DNA of 64,000 nt from Sambucus nigra. Its lineage: Eukaryota; Streptophyta; Magnoliopsida; Dipsacales; Adoxaceae. The notes under the pieces are model-generated. The model saw only the letters and a list, made by a program, of their open reading frames with translations. It made no database searches and was not told where the DNA came from. The stretch covers positions 1,748,001 through 1,812,000 of the forward strand of contig CASBWL010000411.1 in the NCBI GenBank assembly GCA_949130495.1. The letters run 5' to 3'. Below are positions 1 to 11,853 of this stretch, piece after piece (position 1 is the first letter of the stretch; every line of letters begins with the position of its first letter). A program made the position numbers and the translations under genes.

Positions 1-2379
1 GAAGAGTCACCGTGGGAGAGGGAAAGCCCAGAACCAAGAGTCTCTGCCAAGAAACACCATTATGAGCCACCACCGTCGTCAGAGTTTGATCGAAAAATAT
101 CCCAATGTTCTTCTCCAAAGGTTCAGACCTACAAATCATAGGCAAGTGTTTATTTTGCCAAACTTGTGAATTGATATATCATCCATGTTAGATTAGGACT
201 GATTTTTCTAAAAAAATTATGAAATTTGGAATTGGAGATTTGAGATACAATTCATGTTCATATGTAGAATTTATGTAACAAATGATCCCTGAGTTATATA
301 GGTTATTCATGATCATAGATATCACGAAATTATGTTAATAATTGATGATAGATTCTTGTTTTTTAGTATAGTTCTTGAATAAATTGATGAACAAAGGTTT
401 CCATGAAATTATCTTAATAAATTCCTTATACTTGATGATCCTTGATGTTAATTGTGATTCTTGATCGTTAGAATTAATGTCATTATGTTAGTATAACATC
501 TAGTAAGAATAATTGGGAGTATAGGATGTTAGAATGATGATATTGATGATGAAAATTGAGGAAACCCGTAAGAACAATTATGCAGATTTTTTTCTAGACC
601 AGTATAGCGAATAGATTCGGTATAGGCCGAATCGATTCATCAAGGCGAATCGATCCAGTTTCTGGAGAATCGATTCGTCTGCCCAGTTTTGGCCAAATTT
701 TCCTTTTTGTTTAAAATATTTTGGGGAATATTCGGGATTAAAAAGTGGGACATATTTTTAAACAAAATGGGATTATCATGGGACACCAGTAGGCCTAAAT
801 GGAATTTTGAACTTGGGCCTGAGAGAGAGAATTAAGGGCTAAACTTAATTAGTATTAATCAGGAAAAATACTTACTTTAGAGAATAATTCAAGACTCAGA
901 GATTTAAGATAATGGATGACTTAGACCGGTAGGGTATGTGGACCTTACCTACTGTTATGATGTGAAACTTAAGGTTACTTTTTTTGAGATAAAAAATACT
1001 CGAGAGAGTACGATGAGAAATAGAACTTTAATTCTTTAATACATGGGGTATTCGATAATTAAATATACTACATATGAGACTTGTGAGGTGCGATGTGAAT
1101 ACACCTATATTGATGATATGTATATATACTTAGGTTGTGTGAATACCTATTGTATGGACTATTATGTGTATGACATACCTACCATACTTGCTATCATGGG
1201 AGGTCTTTTAAAAAGGGGACAATATTATCTTGAAGACCTTTCAAGGGGATTTTAGATTAGTTCCTCAGAACATAGAACCTAGGCATGGGCTTACTACGAG
1301 ATTGATAGTGTTGACGGTCATATGAGTGCGTGTGTGTAGCCTATAGACCTGGAACTATATTCACCTCCAATATGTGTGTTTGTTATTAATGGTTCGAGAG
1401 AGAAAAGAATCAACGGTCCTTGTTTAGTACGTGATGTACCGAGCCTTGATAGTAGAGTATGCATGCGCCGCAGGTCTCACCCTAGGGGTGCTGGATTAGT
1501 ATTTATATAGTGGGTGATAATAAATATAAATACTTGCATTATATTCTACTGTGTGGACTTATTAGATATGAACACTTAATGTTAAATGTGAGAAACTCTC
1601 ATTCATGATAAAATATGTGAACCTTTATGAGCATATACGTGGGAAATATGACTGGTTAATATTTGTAGATGCGATAACAGTATCTAGAATGGACTGGTAG
1701 TACGTTAGGCGTGCACACTAGTCGAGAGGTGAGAATTTTCATGAGAGGGACCACATAACTAACATGTATGTAATATCAATCTGGTAAGCAATTTAAATTA
1801 CTTGCTAAAATATTTTAAATTGTTTTACACTCGGGCTCTGACCCTTTTCTTGCAAAATCTCTTTTCTCTTGTACAATCTATTTTTAGGTGTCAATCCACA
1901 GGGAAGCTATGCTTAGACTGTTGGGGTTATTGACGCGTTGCAGCTGTTGTAAGAGTTGCAGGACGTCATGATTAGACACCTCCACTTCTCTATCATTTAA
2001 TTTATGATTCAGTCATTTATTTTAGAGCATGTGTCTCTCTTTTCCTGTTATTATTCAGAGAGATATTGTATACTGTCATTTCAGTTTGATGGGATTTTAT
2101 AGCATTATCGTCTGTTGGATTTGAGATATTTATTATGACATTTTATTTTTGTTAGATTATGGGTTCAGTATTATTGTTATTCATGTGTAAGGTGAATATA
2201 ATAATTGGATTTTAATAAATGAAGAAAACAAATGTTTTGACACTAGTTTAATTATTTACTAGGTGATTTAATAAGTAAAAATGTTTTCGACAGTGATGCT
2301 AAGAATGAACCAACTGGATATTCCGAATTAATTTGATAAAGGACTGATCACCCGGTATTTAATTAGGCGGGGTGTCACA
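1..2379 (+). repeat. Gypsy LTR (A), 3' part, cut by the window edge
   Basis: This is the downstream part of a long + strand Ty3/gypsy LTR. It ends at 2379 with GGCGGGGTGTCACA, the typical terminus of plant gypsy LTRs of the Tekay/Del type. Order and wording match the full LTR at 39420-42430: the GAATCGATTCG cluster (about 600-680 against 40551-40622), the 'AGGTGTC...CAGGGA' block (1885-1903), and the last 100 bp ('gatgctaagaatgaacc', 'ggactgatcacc'). By that alignment roughly 0.5 kb lies outside the window. No primer-binding site follows 2379, so this is a 3' LTR, a solo LTR or a fragment. The 70-codon ORF at 1043-1255 lies inside the LTR and looks like chance. Confidence 0.8.
606..680. repeat. 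Cluster of GAATCGATTCG palindromic motifs in LTR A
   Basis: Four copies or near copies of the self-complementary word GAATCGATTC lie within 75 bp, just before a conserved 'CTGCCCAGTTTTGGCC' block. The homologous LTR at 39420 has its own copies at 40551-40622, with different spacing and substitutions. The motif is rich in CpG while its surroundings are AT-rich. No function can be read from sequence; protein binding or RNA hairpins are possibilities. Confidence 0.75.
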
Positions 2380-2382
2380 TAA

Positions 2383-3900
2383 TGTAGCGCCCCGACTTAA
2401 TTAGGTTAAAATCATCCTTTTATTTGGAAATAAATTCCCTTAAACAATACTTTACTTTAAATCTCTCGAAAAACAACACAAGATTTTCTTCTTCTTTTCA
2501 AAGGCATGTTTAGATGAAAACATAACTACATGTACATATAACTTACAAGTACTAAACAACATTAAATATACAAGTTCCTTTGTTTAACATTGACACAAAA
2601 ACCTTGTTGATATTCAACCCATATTAGATATTCATCACTCCCCCATTTTAACGTCCTAACTTGGCAGTGAACTCCAAACGATAAGCATACCTAAAATAGA
2701 ACATTACAGGAGTGTAAGCTATAAATGCTTAATGAATGACCATATATCACACATATAACCAATTTGAATAACCATTTTTATTTTGTTCTAATGCTATAAC
2801 CCAACAGGAATTGTGAAACTCTCACAAGCCTGGACCCGCCACAGTCCAATTAACCCACCACAGTTATTGGGAACCACCACATCCCTTTATTAGGCCTGAG
2901 TACACAAACCTTTAAGTTGGATTAACAGGACCGCCACATCTTGTAGGACCCACCACAGTCCTTAACATTAGATAAAGGATCCGCCACAGTTCATAACATT
3001 AAATAACATCGCTTAACATTTTTAATCATATGCATATGTTTCATAAATACTACATCACTCCATAAACATTCTAATAAATGTATTATACTCCACATTTCCA
3101 TATGAAAATATAAGCATTTATATTTCATAGGGAAGGTCACTCACCTTGAAGTAGGTAATAAAATCAACACCAAAATCTACTTCCTTTGTATGGTAGTATT
3201 AGCCATTTTCGTACCTATCAATTCGACATCATTAGTATTTGAATACACAAAATAACATTAAACACCGTAACACATCACAACAGTTGGTCAATCAGAAATA
3301 ACTGAAAAGAAATTAAATATGAAGCCACCCTATTATTTAGGGTTCTAATATAATTTACGGAATTAAATTACAAATAACATTGGGACATTTTAGAACTCTT
3401 ATTGGTTCTTTAACAATTATAATCGTGTATTTTAACAAGATTCATGTACTCCACTAATAGAGAAAGTTCCCTAAGAATGCATTTGTTGGGTGATCTCTAT
3501 ATTTTATATTACTCCATCCATCACAAATTAAGCATCCAATTTCCTTTTTTTTTATAGACAAAATCAATGAACCAAAATTCAATGATTTTGGGTTCTTTTA
3601 ACTTTACCCCCCGAGATAATTCGGTATTTAGATGTATCCCCTACACGATCGTTGATTAGACTTGCAACCCCGCACATGCATTAACCCACTTGTACCTCAT
3701 GCATCATCAGTTGTGTGACGGGGTAAGTCTAATTAATGATGTTTAAGCATTGGGAAGAAGAAAACCATTTGGCTAAAATATGGGGAAGAAAGGTGTAGAA
3801 GATAACTGAAAAATAAGGAAAACCTACCATGATAGAAGGAACCTCATATTTTTCCAAGCATTTTAATAGAAGTATGGAACGACGGTAGTGACAGTCCCCC
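2383..3900 (-). repeat. LTR-like fragment, minus orientation, family not identified
   Basis: Starting at 2383 the + strand reads TGTAGCGCCCCGACTTAATT. Read on the minus strand this is an LTR 3' terminus of the '...GGGGCGCTACA' type. It lies 3 bp from the end of LTR A, so two LTR ends abut. Between 2830 and 3000 a short phrase ('ccgccacagtcc', 'ccaccacagt') recurs about six times with drift. No PBS, polypurine tract or coding motif was found, and the right boundary cannot be placed. Calling it an LTR is an inference from the terminus and the internal repeat style. Confidence 0.4.
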
Positions 3901-4890
3901 AAGTCGACGAAGAAAAATGATTCGACCCATACTAATAAGAAAAGGAAGAACTCATGTGAAGCACGCTCTCAACCCCAAGTTATCAGGTATATGGTTCACT
4001 TGAGTATTAAGTTAGGACAATTCAGGGTTTTTAAACTGTTAAGCGGATACGGTTTTATGAGTCAAGAAACTATAGGTACTTTCAATATTTTCCAAACATA
4101 GGCTCTAGTTATGGTCCAAGATATATTTCAAATCAAGTTATATTAGTGGGTTATATGATGTGTTACTTAATGTGAACATAATACTTTTAATCTTGAAAGG
4201 AAATTTCCTATTTATGAATTTTACTTTTAGTAAGATATAAAATTATCTTTAAACTCAATACTACAGATAACGGAAATTACATACACTTAGGACCATCACG
4301 ATAACCTCCTCCATGCATTTATATATTTATGTACCTATATATATGGGGAAGATTCAACTTACACCAGTGTTAACTAAAGGAGTTCATTCCCAACATTAAT
4401 TTTTTCCAGAATCATAATCCACTATTTCAATTTATAGATCAAAGAATCAAGTCACACTGATTAAGATGCCTCATCATGATTATGCTTTAAACTAAAATTA
4501 TGTAAAAGCACTTTAGTCAGCAACATAGCTAACTTGATAATTTGCATACATGTTAAGGACAATATATATGGCAAAACAAAATGCTAATTTATTGAATTAT
4601 GAAACTTGGGGGATAAAAAGGGACTTTTTAATCAGAAATATAGGAAGATTGTTAATATATAAAGAAAAGGTTACAGAAGATATGGTGGACCAACAGTCCA
4701 TAATTTAAAAAATAAAACAGTCAAAAACTATACAAAAAACGAACAGGAAGCTAGTGGTGAGAAGGAAAAAAACACAGCACATAACCCTTCACTTAAAAAA
4801 GACATCAGTCAGCATCACCCATATTCAATGATTCTTCCAAGATATTACTGCAGCTTCTTCGAAACAAACCCTACCCAACTCATACAAATA
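3901..4890. other. AT-rich intergenic DNA, nothing recognised
   Basis: No ORF of note, terminal repeats, PBS or known protein similarity was seen on either strand. The sequence is low-GC with many short homopolymer runs. Confidence 0.5.
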
Positions 4891-4899
4891 ATATGGTAT

Positions 4900-5500
4900 A
4901 AAGGATTATTTTAAAAAGGTTTAACGAAGAAGCCCACAACAATGCAATAAATCTAACACCCAAGCCCACTCCTTGCTCTCTTCTCTTCAAAAGTAAACTC
5001 CTTGGAAGTGGGGGGACATTGAGATTCCCAAATTTCACTTTTTACTACACTTCTTCAACATCCAAGAAAATATGCTCAAAAATTGTTATGCTTCTTTCTA
5101 CCCAAACGATCTACATGAGCCCAAAAAACATTTGGCTCTTTTCTTATTTCATTAAGAGATCCAATTCCTTATTAGGAAAGATTTTCAGTCCTTGGGAAAA
5201 GCTTTAACCAGCCAAAACACATAGCAAATCTCACAACATATTGTGTATGAAAAATATACAATGGAGAAAAAGATGATCAATAGGTTCAATATCCTCCCTA
5301 CATAATATGCATCAATACGGTGAGAAACAAGTGCAAGTTCTTTTTTCTTTAGAAAAGGTCAAGTGTTCACCTACCCCAAGCGGTCAACCAAGCAAACATT
5401 TATCCTTTTGAAGCTATAGATGCCTGACAAGCCATCTTATATGTCTTGAATATTGAATAGAATGGGGATCCAACCCAATATGATTTGCCATATAAAAAAG
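4900..5500 (-). pseudogene. LINE (L1-type) reverse-transcriptase zinc-binding domain fragment
   Basis: In one minus-strand frame, 5311 down to 5258 reads CILCREDIEPIDHLFLHC. That is the C-x2-C...H-x4-C pattern of the zf-RVT domain at the C-terminus of plant LINE ORF2 proteins. Further downstream on the same strand, an adjoining frame has a tract resembling 'VWVERSITIFE', like the W-x-ER-N-x-F-E segment that follows zf-RVT. Stops and frame changes occur throughout, so this is dead. No endonuclease or RT core is present nearby and no clear poly-A tail was found. The zinc motif is seen directly; the LINE assignment comes from family knowledge. Confidence 0.55.
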
Positions 5501-6459
5501 AAACATGAATATAACAAAAAAACTCTTAATCAATCAATTACCTTGATCTCATAAAAATCAATCAATCATCATGATTTATTACCCATTTTTTTTATAAATA
5601 AAGGATTTTTTTAATCAAATCATATCAAAATTATTCGCGCTTTGGCTTCGGTTCTGTATGTCACACCCCCGGGAGATCACGTGCCATACACGTTTACATC
5701 ATACAAAGTATACCTAACAATGGGCTGTGTGGTTATGGTTTGTGTAGTGTCATATACGCTCTTGTCAAAAATTGATCAACTCACCCGACCCTTTAATGGT
5801 CCATAATCCGGTTTGTGTTATATTAATTTATGTCATATTCAAATAGTGTACTATCCATATCTAATGGGTTCATGTCATATATAGCTCGATCTGTTCCGCC
5901 CATGTGTATATGGTTGTCTAGCAGGTAAACCCATGATCGAAAACCATTAAGGGAAAACCCAAACCTCAATACCCTGACATCATCATGTTGGGTTAAGAAT
6001 CAACATGTCAAATGAAAAGCACCAATGAGATGGTAGAATTGTCTACATCTCGTGGATAAGAGAGGAAGTAATCTTTGCTGGTCAGAAGCATAGAGATGGA
6101 AGTTTAAGCAAAATTCAAATACACGGTTAGCGTTGGTTAAAACCAAAGATGAGCTTCTGAATTACCAATTTAAACATTTTTGTAATAAAACAAATAATTT
6201 TACAAATGTGAAAGCAATCTATCTTATGAGTTTATGGGAAAAAATGGTGAAAACAATGACCTACAAAAGTACGAAGAAGGTTAGTTTTCTTTTATACTAA
6301 TCTGACCATTTTTTCTATCAAACAAGCAATCTTATAATTGATCGAGGCAAGGGTAGTTTACGATATTATGCAAAAAAAAATGTGTGCTAACTGTCACAGA
6401 AAGTACAAAAAATATTTTCTATCTTTAATCGTATATATGTGAGTATTAGAGATTGAGTT
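5501..6459. other. Unassigned AT-rich stretch with one LTR-like terminus
   Basis: Nothing coding was recognised. At 5659 the sequence TGTCACACCCCCGGGAG resembles the first or last bases of a gypsy-type LTR, but no partner terminus, duplication or PBS could be found. The 5' LTR of copia element B would be expected near here, but no match to its 3' LTR (8027-8498) was seen. Confidence 0.4.
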
Positions 6460-7260
6460 CATGTTTGGCGTTGATGTTTGTTCCCATCATATACAATGGG
6501 TTCAGAATGTTGTTTTACAGTTCATGGTGGACAGATTCGATGGAAAAGGCAACTTTACTTTATGGCAGGGATGAGGTGTGGTAATCTTAAATTATTAACA
6601 CTTAGTGAGAGTATTGAATGGGGAAGGATGACAAACCTAAAAATATGACCTATGAAGAATGATAAGATATTGAAGAAAAATATGGGAGTACGATACGCCT
6701 TTGCATCAGGGATAATATCGTCAACGAGGAGGTTTCAATGTTCACGGGAGAAACTAGAGAAACTCTATCTAGGTAAGGGCCTCTCTACAAACATCAATAT
6801 TAACGATAGCCTTACAGTTTAAAGATGGTTAAGGGTGGAAACTTATGGGGATTGTATTAATGAATTCCATGGGATCTTGGATCAACTGTAAAAGGGCTGA
6901 TATAAAAATTGAGGAAGAAGATCTAGCCTTGTTACTTTCTTACCTCGCTTTTTTACTCTTATGAAAACATAGTGACCACCATCTTGTATGTCAAGGACAC
7001 ATTGCACATAGAATAGATGGAGTCGACTCTTTTCTCCAATGAGAAAAGGAAAGAATTGATGAAGTCGACTCTTTTCTCCAATGAGAAAAGGAAAGCCCCC
7101 ATAGATGAGAGCTCAAGTCGGGTATTGTTGTCAATCGAAGATTTAACAAAGCTAGTAGATCTAGATCAAGGGCTGGCGGAAGAGGTCGGAGTTTCTTGAA
7201 CAACAGGGAATGGGGCCATGTAAAACGAGAATGTCCTTATAGAACAAGAAGGGCAAGTAT
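6460..7260 (+). pseudogene. gag: Copia (Tork/Tnt1-like) gag remnant of element B
   Basis: Frames on the + strand give RFDGKGNFTLWQ (about 6532-6568), the N-terminal signature of Tork/Tnt1-type copia Gag. They continue with a decayed helical capsid region and end with WGHVKRECPY (7211-7240), the second half of a CCHC zinc knuckle. Numerous stops and frame changes interrupt it. The longest open piece, 7017-7199, holds a 45-bp direct duplication. Gag would form the cytoplasmic particle; this copy cannot. The assignment to Tork rather than another copia lineage is moderately secure. Confidence 0.7.
7020..7109 (+). repeat. 45-bp in-frame tandem duplication in the gag remnant
   Basis: The block beginning AGTCGACTCTTTTCTCC occurs at about 7020 and again at 7065, nearly identical over more than 30 bp. 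The 45-bp offset is a multiple of three and keeps the reading frame of the ORF 7017-7199. Confidence 0.85.
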
Positions 7261-8010
7261 AGCTCGGATTGTACTATATAGACGATTACAGAAAATGAAA
7301 AAATTTGTTTGGAGAGACTCTCACACTCTTTAGGTGTAACTCTATCTGCCTCATAATTAGATATTAGATTCTAAATCTACTCATCACCTTTCTTTTCATC
7401 TTAATTGTATATGTTCCACGGTAAATAGAAAGGTTCTTTGACTTTGCCTAGGTGTGACGATTATGATGTTGAGGGTGTGGGGATGGTGAAGATCAAGATA
7501 TTTGATAGAGTGGAATGTGCTTTGGTCAATGTGGCATGTGCCCAAAGATACATGGGAATTAAATAAACGTAAGCCAATTAAATTTCAACCGATGTAAGAT
7601 ATCAGTTGCTAGGGAGTCATGAAAATCACATGTGGTTGTATGGTTCAAGCATAAGCTCAAAAAAGAGAGATGGTGTAACTCGTATTCAAATTTTAAAGAA
7701 TTTTGACAAATATTGTGCAGAAGTTTGTGATCGAGTGATACGTGTTTCATTTATGGGTATAACACCGAAGACACATGTGCCATGTTTTTAGGCAACAAGT
7801 GAGAATGAGAAGGAAAGCCCTACTAGGGAAGGGGATTGCTTGAGTCAACTAGAGTAACCAAACACATCGGCCAACCTTAATTAAAGGGGAGTTAGGATTC
7901 ATGTGTACTTGGTACAAGGAAGGTCGATATAAAAGGTTTGTGAGTATATAAAACGAGAGTATTGGTAACAAAGACTACATCTTGGGTATTAAAGATGGTG
8001 ATTTCAAATC
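7261..8010 (+). pseudogene. pol: Copia element B protease-region remnant and deleted pol
   Basis: About 7440-7565 a frame resembles the segment after the copia protease active site (VEGVGMVKIKIFDRVECALV). Downstream pieces are broken, and only about 0.7 kb separates them from the polypurine tract. Integrase, RT and RNase H, which normally take about 3 kb, are absent, so most of pol has been deleted. The ORFs at 7606-7791 and 7559-7750 overlap on opposite strands and neither has a recognised domain. Element identity rests on the gag and the LTR junction on either side. Confidence 0.5.
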
Positions 8011-8011
8011 T

Positions 8012-8026
8012 GAGGAGGGGGAGATT
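8012..8026 (+). other. Polypurine tract of copia element B
   Basis: GAGGAGGGGGAGATT lies immediately upstream of the LTR start TGTTAG at 8027. This is the plus-strand priming site of a copia element and fixes the element's orientation as +. Confidence 0.8.
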
Positions 8027-8498
8027 TGTTAGTTTTTTCTTCGAAGTATATAATTAGTTCATGATTTGAATTCAATAGCTCAATAGTGTCGATGGTTTTA
8101 AGATTTTGAATTTATGTGAGGGTGGGATCTGTTGGCATTACATGGTTGTTAACTCATGATTTGGAATCCCATGAACTTTAGGCTTTGTTTTCGAATTGGA
8201 ATCATATTTGGTTTAGTCACTCTCCAAGTTGATTGAGATTTGGGCTATAAGGATCACACTTCTAACTGATTTAGACAAGAAAACTAAGTTGATTCTTGGT
8301 TTCTTTTGTGACTTTAAATATCTAGAGTTGTTTAGATATATTTACGAGTATCCATTCCTAAGAGACACTATGTTAGTGAGGTCTGTGCACAAGAATTTAT
8401 GTTCTATGAATATGAATAGTGGAATGGATTTTCTCCGTGGCTATTGCCCAATGACTCAATTCTTGGCGAGTTATTTCTCTCGATTTAATTTTAGTCAT
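8027..8498 (+). repeat. Copia element B 3' LTR, interrupted at 8498
   Basis: The LTR starts with TGTTAG right after the polypurine tract. It runs 472 bp with no terminal CA before the Tat element's LTR begins at 8499. The Tat element therefore seems inserted inside this LTR. The rest of the LTR should lie beyond the Tat element but is not visible, in keeping with the truncation at 19888. The ORF 8229-8504 (91 codons) sits inside the LTR and carries no recognised domain. Confidence 0.7.
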
Positions 8499-9046
8499 TG
8501 TTGATGTAAAAAACTAGATTTGATCTAATTATTTTAATCACAGATAAAAATGAATAAAAAAATAAGACAATGGATTTTTAAAGTGGTTCAGCCTTATGAG
8601 AATGGCCTACATCCACTGTTTTTGTATTGCTGACTGTTTGCTTGGAATTCTCGATAATTAGTTTTACCAAGAGATTCCCAGTCCCCTTCTAATGAGGAGG
8701 TTAAAATGTATTTATAGCCTTGAGGCTGTACATGTGAAAGGACAATGCACTGTTATCTAGTAAACATATACATCTGTACGATAATAATGCATATTTAATG
8801 CGTAGGCATCTTTTTGATTCTCCTGATTTGGATGCTCTGCACGTTGAGTTGCTCGGACCTCCTGTGTTGCTCGGTACGCTTAAGTTGCTCGGGCCGCCTG
8901 AGCTGCTCGGTATGACTGAGTTGCTCGGGGCGCTTGAGTATCTCGGTGACAATATGATCTGTTGAAAGTATTTGAAATTGCCATATAGGTTGACACGCGT
9001 CTTCTAGTGATTAGTCCATGTCAGCAGACTAAATTTAGTATCAACA
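8499..9046 (-). repeat. 3' LTR of the Tat-like element
   Basis: The boundaries are TGTTGATGTAAAAAAC at 8499 and TTTAGTATCAACA at 9046, giving a 7-bp terminal inverted repeat (TGTTGAT/ATCAACA) and a 548-bp LTR. A minus-strand polypurine tract (GGGGGCTTC) adjoins 9046. The 5 bp before 8499 are GTCAT; the partner duplication cannot be checked because the other end of the element is lost. Confidence 0.85.
8840..8947. repeat. 18-bp tandem array (GAGTTGCTCGG units) in the Tat LTR
   Basis: Six diverged units of about 18 bp share the core TTGCTCGG or CTGCTCGG followed by a variable 8 to 10 bp. This is the most GC-rich part of the LTR. On the minus strand (element sense) the core reads CCGAGCAACTC. 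Confidence 0.8.
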
Positions 9047-9060
9047 GAAGCCCCCAATGT
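9047..9060 (-). other. Polypurine tract of the Tat-like element
   Basis: On the minus strand the sequence CATTGGGGGCTTC precedes the LTR start TGTTGATAC. A purine-rich run directly next to the LTR is expected for plus-strand priming. Confidence 0.7.
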
Positions 9061-9289
9061 TTCACAGTTTGAGGTTGAAGAAAAATGTGGAACATTCTGC
9101 TTGAAAACTGCTTAGATTATTGGTTTTTATGGATTTTAGGAAAATGTTCGTTGTATATGACTCCTTTTTGGGCGCATAGTATCATGATTCATTATTATTT
9201 TGAATTTTCATGACTACTTCGATATTTGTGCCCTTTTCTTCTTTTAGTCCTCGAAAATGCAAACGTCTTTCCTTGTAATCATTGTCTTT

Positions 9290-9476
9290 CTCTATTCCCG
9301 AGGTAAAGTATTTAAGCGTGGCAGAAATCCTATCGTCTTTCACTTTTCAAATCTGTATCTTTGAACTCTTCATTTTCTCTCTGTCTTGAGCCTTCGTTCT
9401 TTCCATCATTCATTGTCAACTGATCTCTCTTTTTCTGTAAGATTTTCTTCCTTCTCCTTTATTTACTTTGTTCATT
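9290..9476 (+). promoter_or_regulatory. Possible promoter and leader of the antisense gene
   Basis: TATTTAAG at 9309-9316 could serve as a TATA-like box. It is followed by about 150 bp of pyrimidine-rich leader (TCTTT and CTCTCT runs) before the first ATG of the antisense reading frame at 9468 or 9477. This matches the usual look of a plant core promoter and 5' UTR, but nothing here proves transcription. Confidence 0.3.
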
Positions 9477-11688
9477 ATGGTTTATCTTGTTGAATCACTT
9501 GAAAAATTTCGATCTGAATTTTCAATCCCTTCATGGGTTATTTTGGAAGAACTTTCTGAACCTTCTGATTATTTTTCTTTGGCTAAGGGACATTGGTTCC
9601 CCAGTTTTTTTGTAGTCGAATGTGGCTTTTCTTTCCCGCCAAATCCCCTGTGTCTGGAGTTTTGCCAATATTTTGCTGTTGTACCTGCAAGAATAGCTCT
9701 AAATACATGGAGAATAGTTAATGGCATACATAGGTTGAATTAACTTCATGGAACCTGTTTAGAGATTTCAGAGATTATGTATTACTACAGATGAGTTATC
9801 AGCGATAGTACTTTCTATTTAAAAACTAGGTTTTTGAATAAAGCGTTAGTTGTCAATCTTCCTGATGCCAATAGGGATTACTTTGATCATGGGGTGGTGA
9901 TGAAAAATTGGCAACACCCTCCATTAAATGGATATGATGCATACCAAGGTCCCATATGTCCACCTTATGGCAATGGGATATGTTGTTTTTATTTTTGAAA
10001 TCTTATTCTCTTTGTGTTTGATAAAATGCATCTCTGACATTTGATTTTTACTTATTGCAGTTGACAGTAAAAGAAAACCTCCAAAGGAAACTGATGTTAA
10101 TATAAAACACTTAAAACTTATCTGGAGTTTGCACCAATCTGTTGCTGAGGAGCATATTAGATTTGCCTCTTACTTGTTGCAATACAAAAGCTATACTTCA
10201 TCTTTCACTGCTCGTCCTCGTCCAGTGGTAGTTAATATTGACCAAGTACCAGCCACTGAGACTAGTGTGGAAGGTTCTTCCTCTGAGTCGAGTATTCTCA
10301 TCAGTGATCCGATGAAGAAGAGAAGAGCTCCTGCTTTTTTGATAAATCTGCCTCTGCCACCGTGGAGGCAAAGAAAAGTAAACAAGATGTCCTAAAAGAA
10401 GGGACAAAAACCATTGATGTACCCCCTCCTGCTGTTGCCAAGAAGGCTGGCGAAAAGCCCCCTGTGGCTCCGAGAAATACTGTTGCTATCTCTCCTCCGA
10501 GTGAGGTTATTGTCATATCACCAACAAAGATAACATCTTTAGTTAAAAATGCTCCCGCTCCTCTGAGGAGGTTAAAGAAAAGATCTTCTGAGAAACCTGC
10601 TGAACCTATCTCTCAGCCTTCAAATATTAAAGGTAGTGTTCCATCTTTTGTTGCTCCGAGCTTTGCTGTGAGTTTGGTAAGATCCTGGACTGTCCCAAAA
10701 GTCCAAGGCATTGAAGATACTTTTTCTCGTGAGAGAATTACTACTCTGGCTGCTCAACACATTGCCTCAGTAAGTATTGTTAGCCTGAGTCTTTTACCTT
10801 CTAATATTATGTTCATGTATTGACTCAAAGTTATTTCTTTTTTCAGCTGGTGACGTGTTTCAACAGCATTTTGAAGAAAGATGAAGCTATCAAGGCTTCA
10901 AGCTCCTCGGGAGGGGTTGAGGAAGATTTTGTTGGGATGACCCAATCTTTAAAAGATTCTCATCAAAAGTATGAGGAAGATAAAGTTTCTTGGGAGAAGC
11001 AATTCAAGTCCATTGAGCTAGAGAGAAATCAAGCTGTGAATGCCTCCAAGGAATTGGAGAAGAAATTGAAGGAGTTTTAACAGAGCAATAAGGATTTTGA
11101 ACAGAGAAACAAGGAGCTTGAAGCTAAGCTCAAGTCTGCTGAAGAGGAAGTTGTTAAACTTCAAGATGTCGAGAGACAGAAAACGGAGGTGGAAGAGAAG
11201 TTGAAGGCTGCCGAGGAGCTCCTTAGGGAAAGGACCTCCTCGGAGAAGGCAAAACGAAAAGCTGGAGTTAAAAACTCCTTCAGCACTGGTTGGGATAAGG
11301 GTTGGAACAAGGTCCTGGCTGCCATGTCTTCCCAAATAAAGTATGCCAGCATCAAATATTTTAAAGATGGATGGGTAACTGCCTTAAAGGAGTTGAAGGT
11401 TGCCGAGAATTCTGAGTTATTCCAATAACATAATCATGGTCATCTCCCTCTCCTGGAGAAGAAGAAGAACATGAAGCTGCTTCAGATGAATCTTTTATGA
11501 TGACTGGAGATCAAGTCCCTGTTGTTCCTGTTATTCAGCCTTCTGAGCAACTCCAACCAGCCAACACTTCTACTGAGCATCTCCAACCAACCAGCACCTC
11601 TACCGAGCAACTTCCATTGCCTTCCGAGCAACCAGCCCCATCATCCAAACCTTCTGAGGAAGTCATAAGAAACAAGGAGAAGGTGTAG
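9477..11688 (+). pseudogene. Antisense gene 1 of the Tat-like element (gypsy-type 'Transposase_28'-like)
   Basis: The first exon (9477-9743 and, after two in-frame stops, to about 9997) has the pattern of the plant 'putative gypsy type transposon' family PF04195: a hydrophobic patch, FPPNPLCLEFCQYF, then LNTWRIVNGI. An acceptor TTATTGCAG at 10060 opens a second exon (10063-10769) with a basic, Pro/Ser/Lys-rich linker. A 77-bp intron follows, then a Glu/Lys coiled-coil exon (10847-11428) and an acidic, Pro/Thr/Ser-rich tail (11434-11688). Breaks seen are stops at 9744 and 11078 and frame changes near 10340 and 11425. Antisense ORFs of this kind are known in Tat elements; their role is unknown. 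The family call rests on motif memory, not on a search. Confidence 0.6.
10770..10846 (+). other. Spliceosomal intron in antisense gene 1
   Basis: The donor GTAAGT at 10770 and acceptor TTTTTTCAG ending at 10846 bound 77 bp that are T-rich before the acceptor. Removing it joins two open frames in phase 0, frame 3 ending ...IAS and frame 2 resuming LVTCFNSILKK. Because 77 is not a multiple of three, the two exons read in different frames on the DNA, as observed. This supports the + strand being the transcribed strand. Confidence 0.6.
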
Positions 11689-11755
11689 AGTTGTTCGGGT
11701 TTTTTATTTTTTTTCTTTCTTGAATGTAACATGAACAGTGTATTTTCGCTTATGA

Positions 11756-11765
11756 TGAATAAAAA
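11756..11765 (+). terminator. Candidate polyadenylation signal after antisense gene 1
   Basis: AATAAA at 11758-11763 lies 70 bp after the stop codon TAG at 11686-11688, in a T-rich stretch. Placement fits a plant near-upstream element, though AATAAA is common in AT-rich DNA. Confidence 0.35.
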
Positions 11766-11853
11766 TTTGAACTTTGGTTGTTCGTCTTAAATTTCTCTTT
11801 TACTTGCTCTGTCTGCATCCTTATTGATTCTTTTTATTTCTCTTTGCTAGTTT

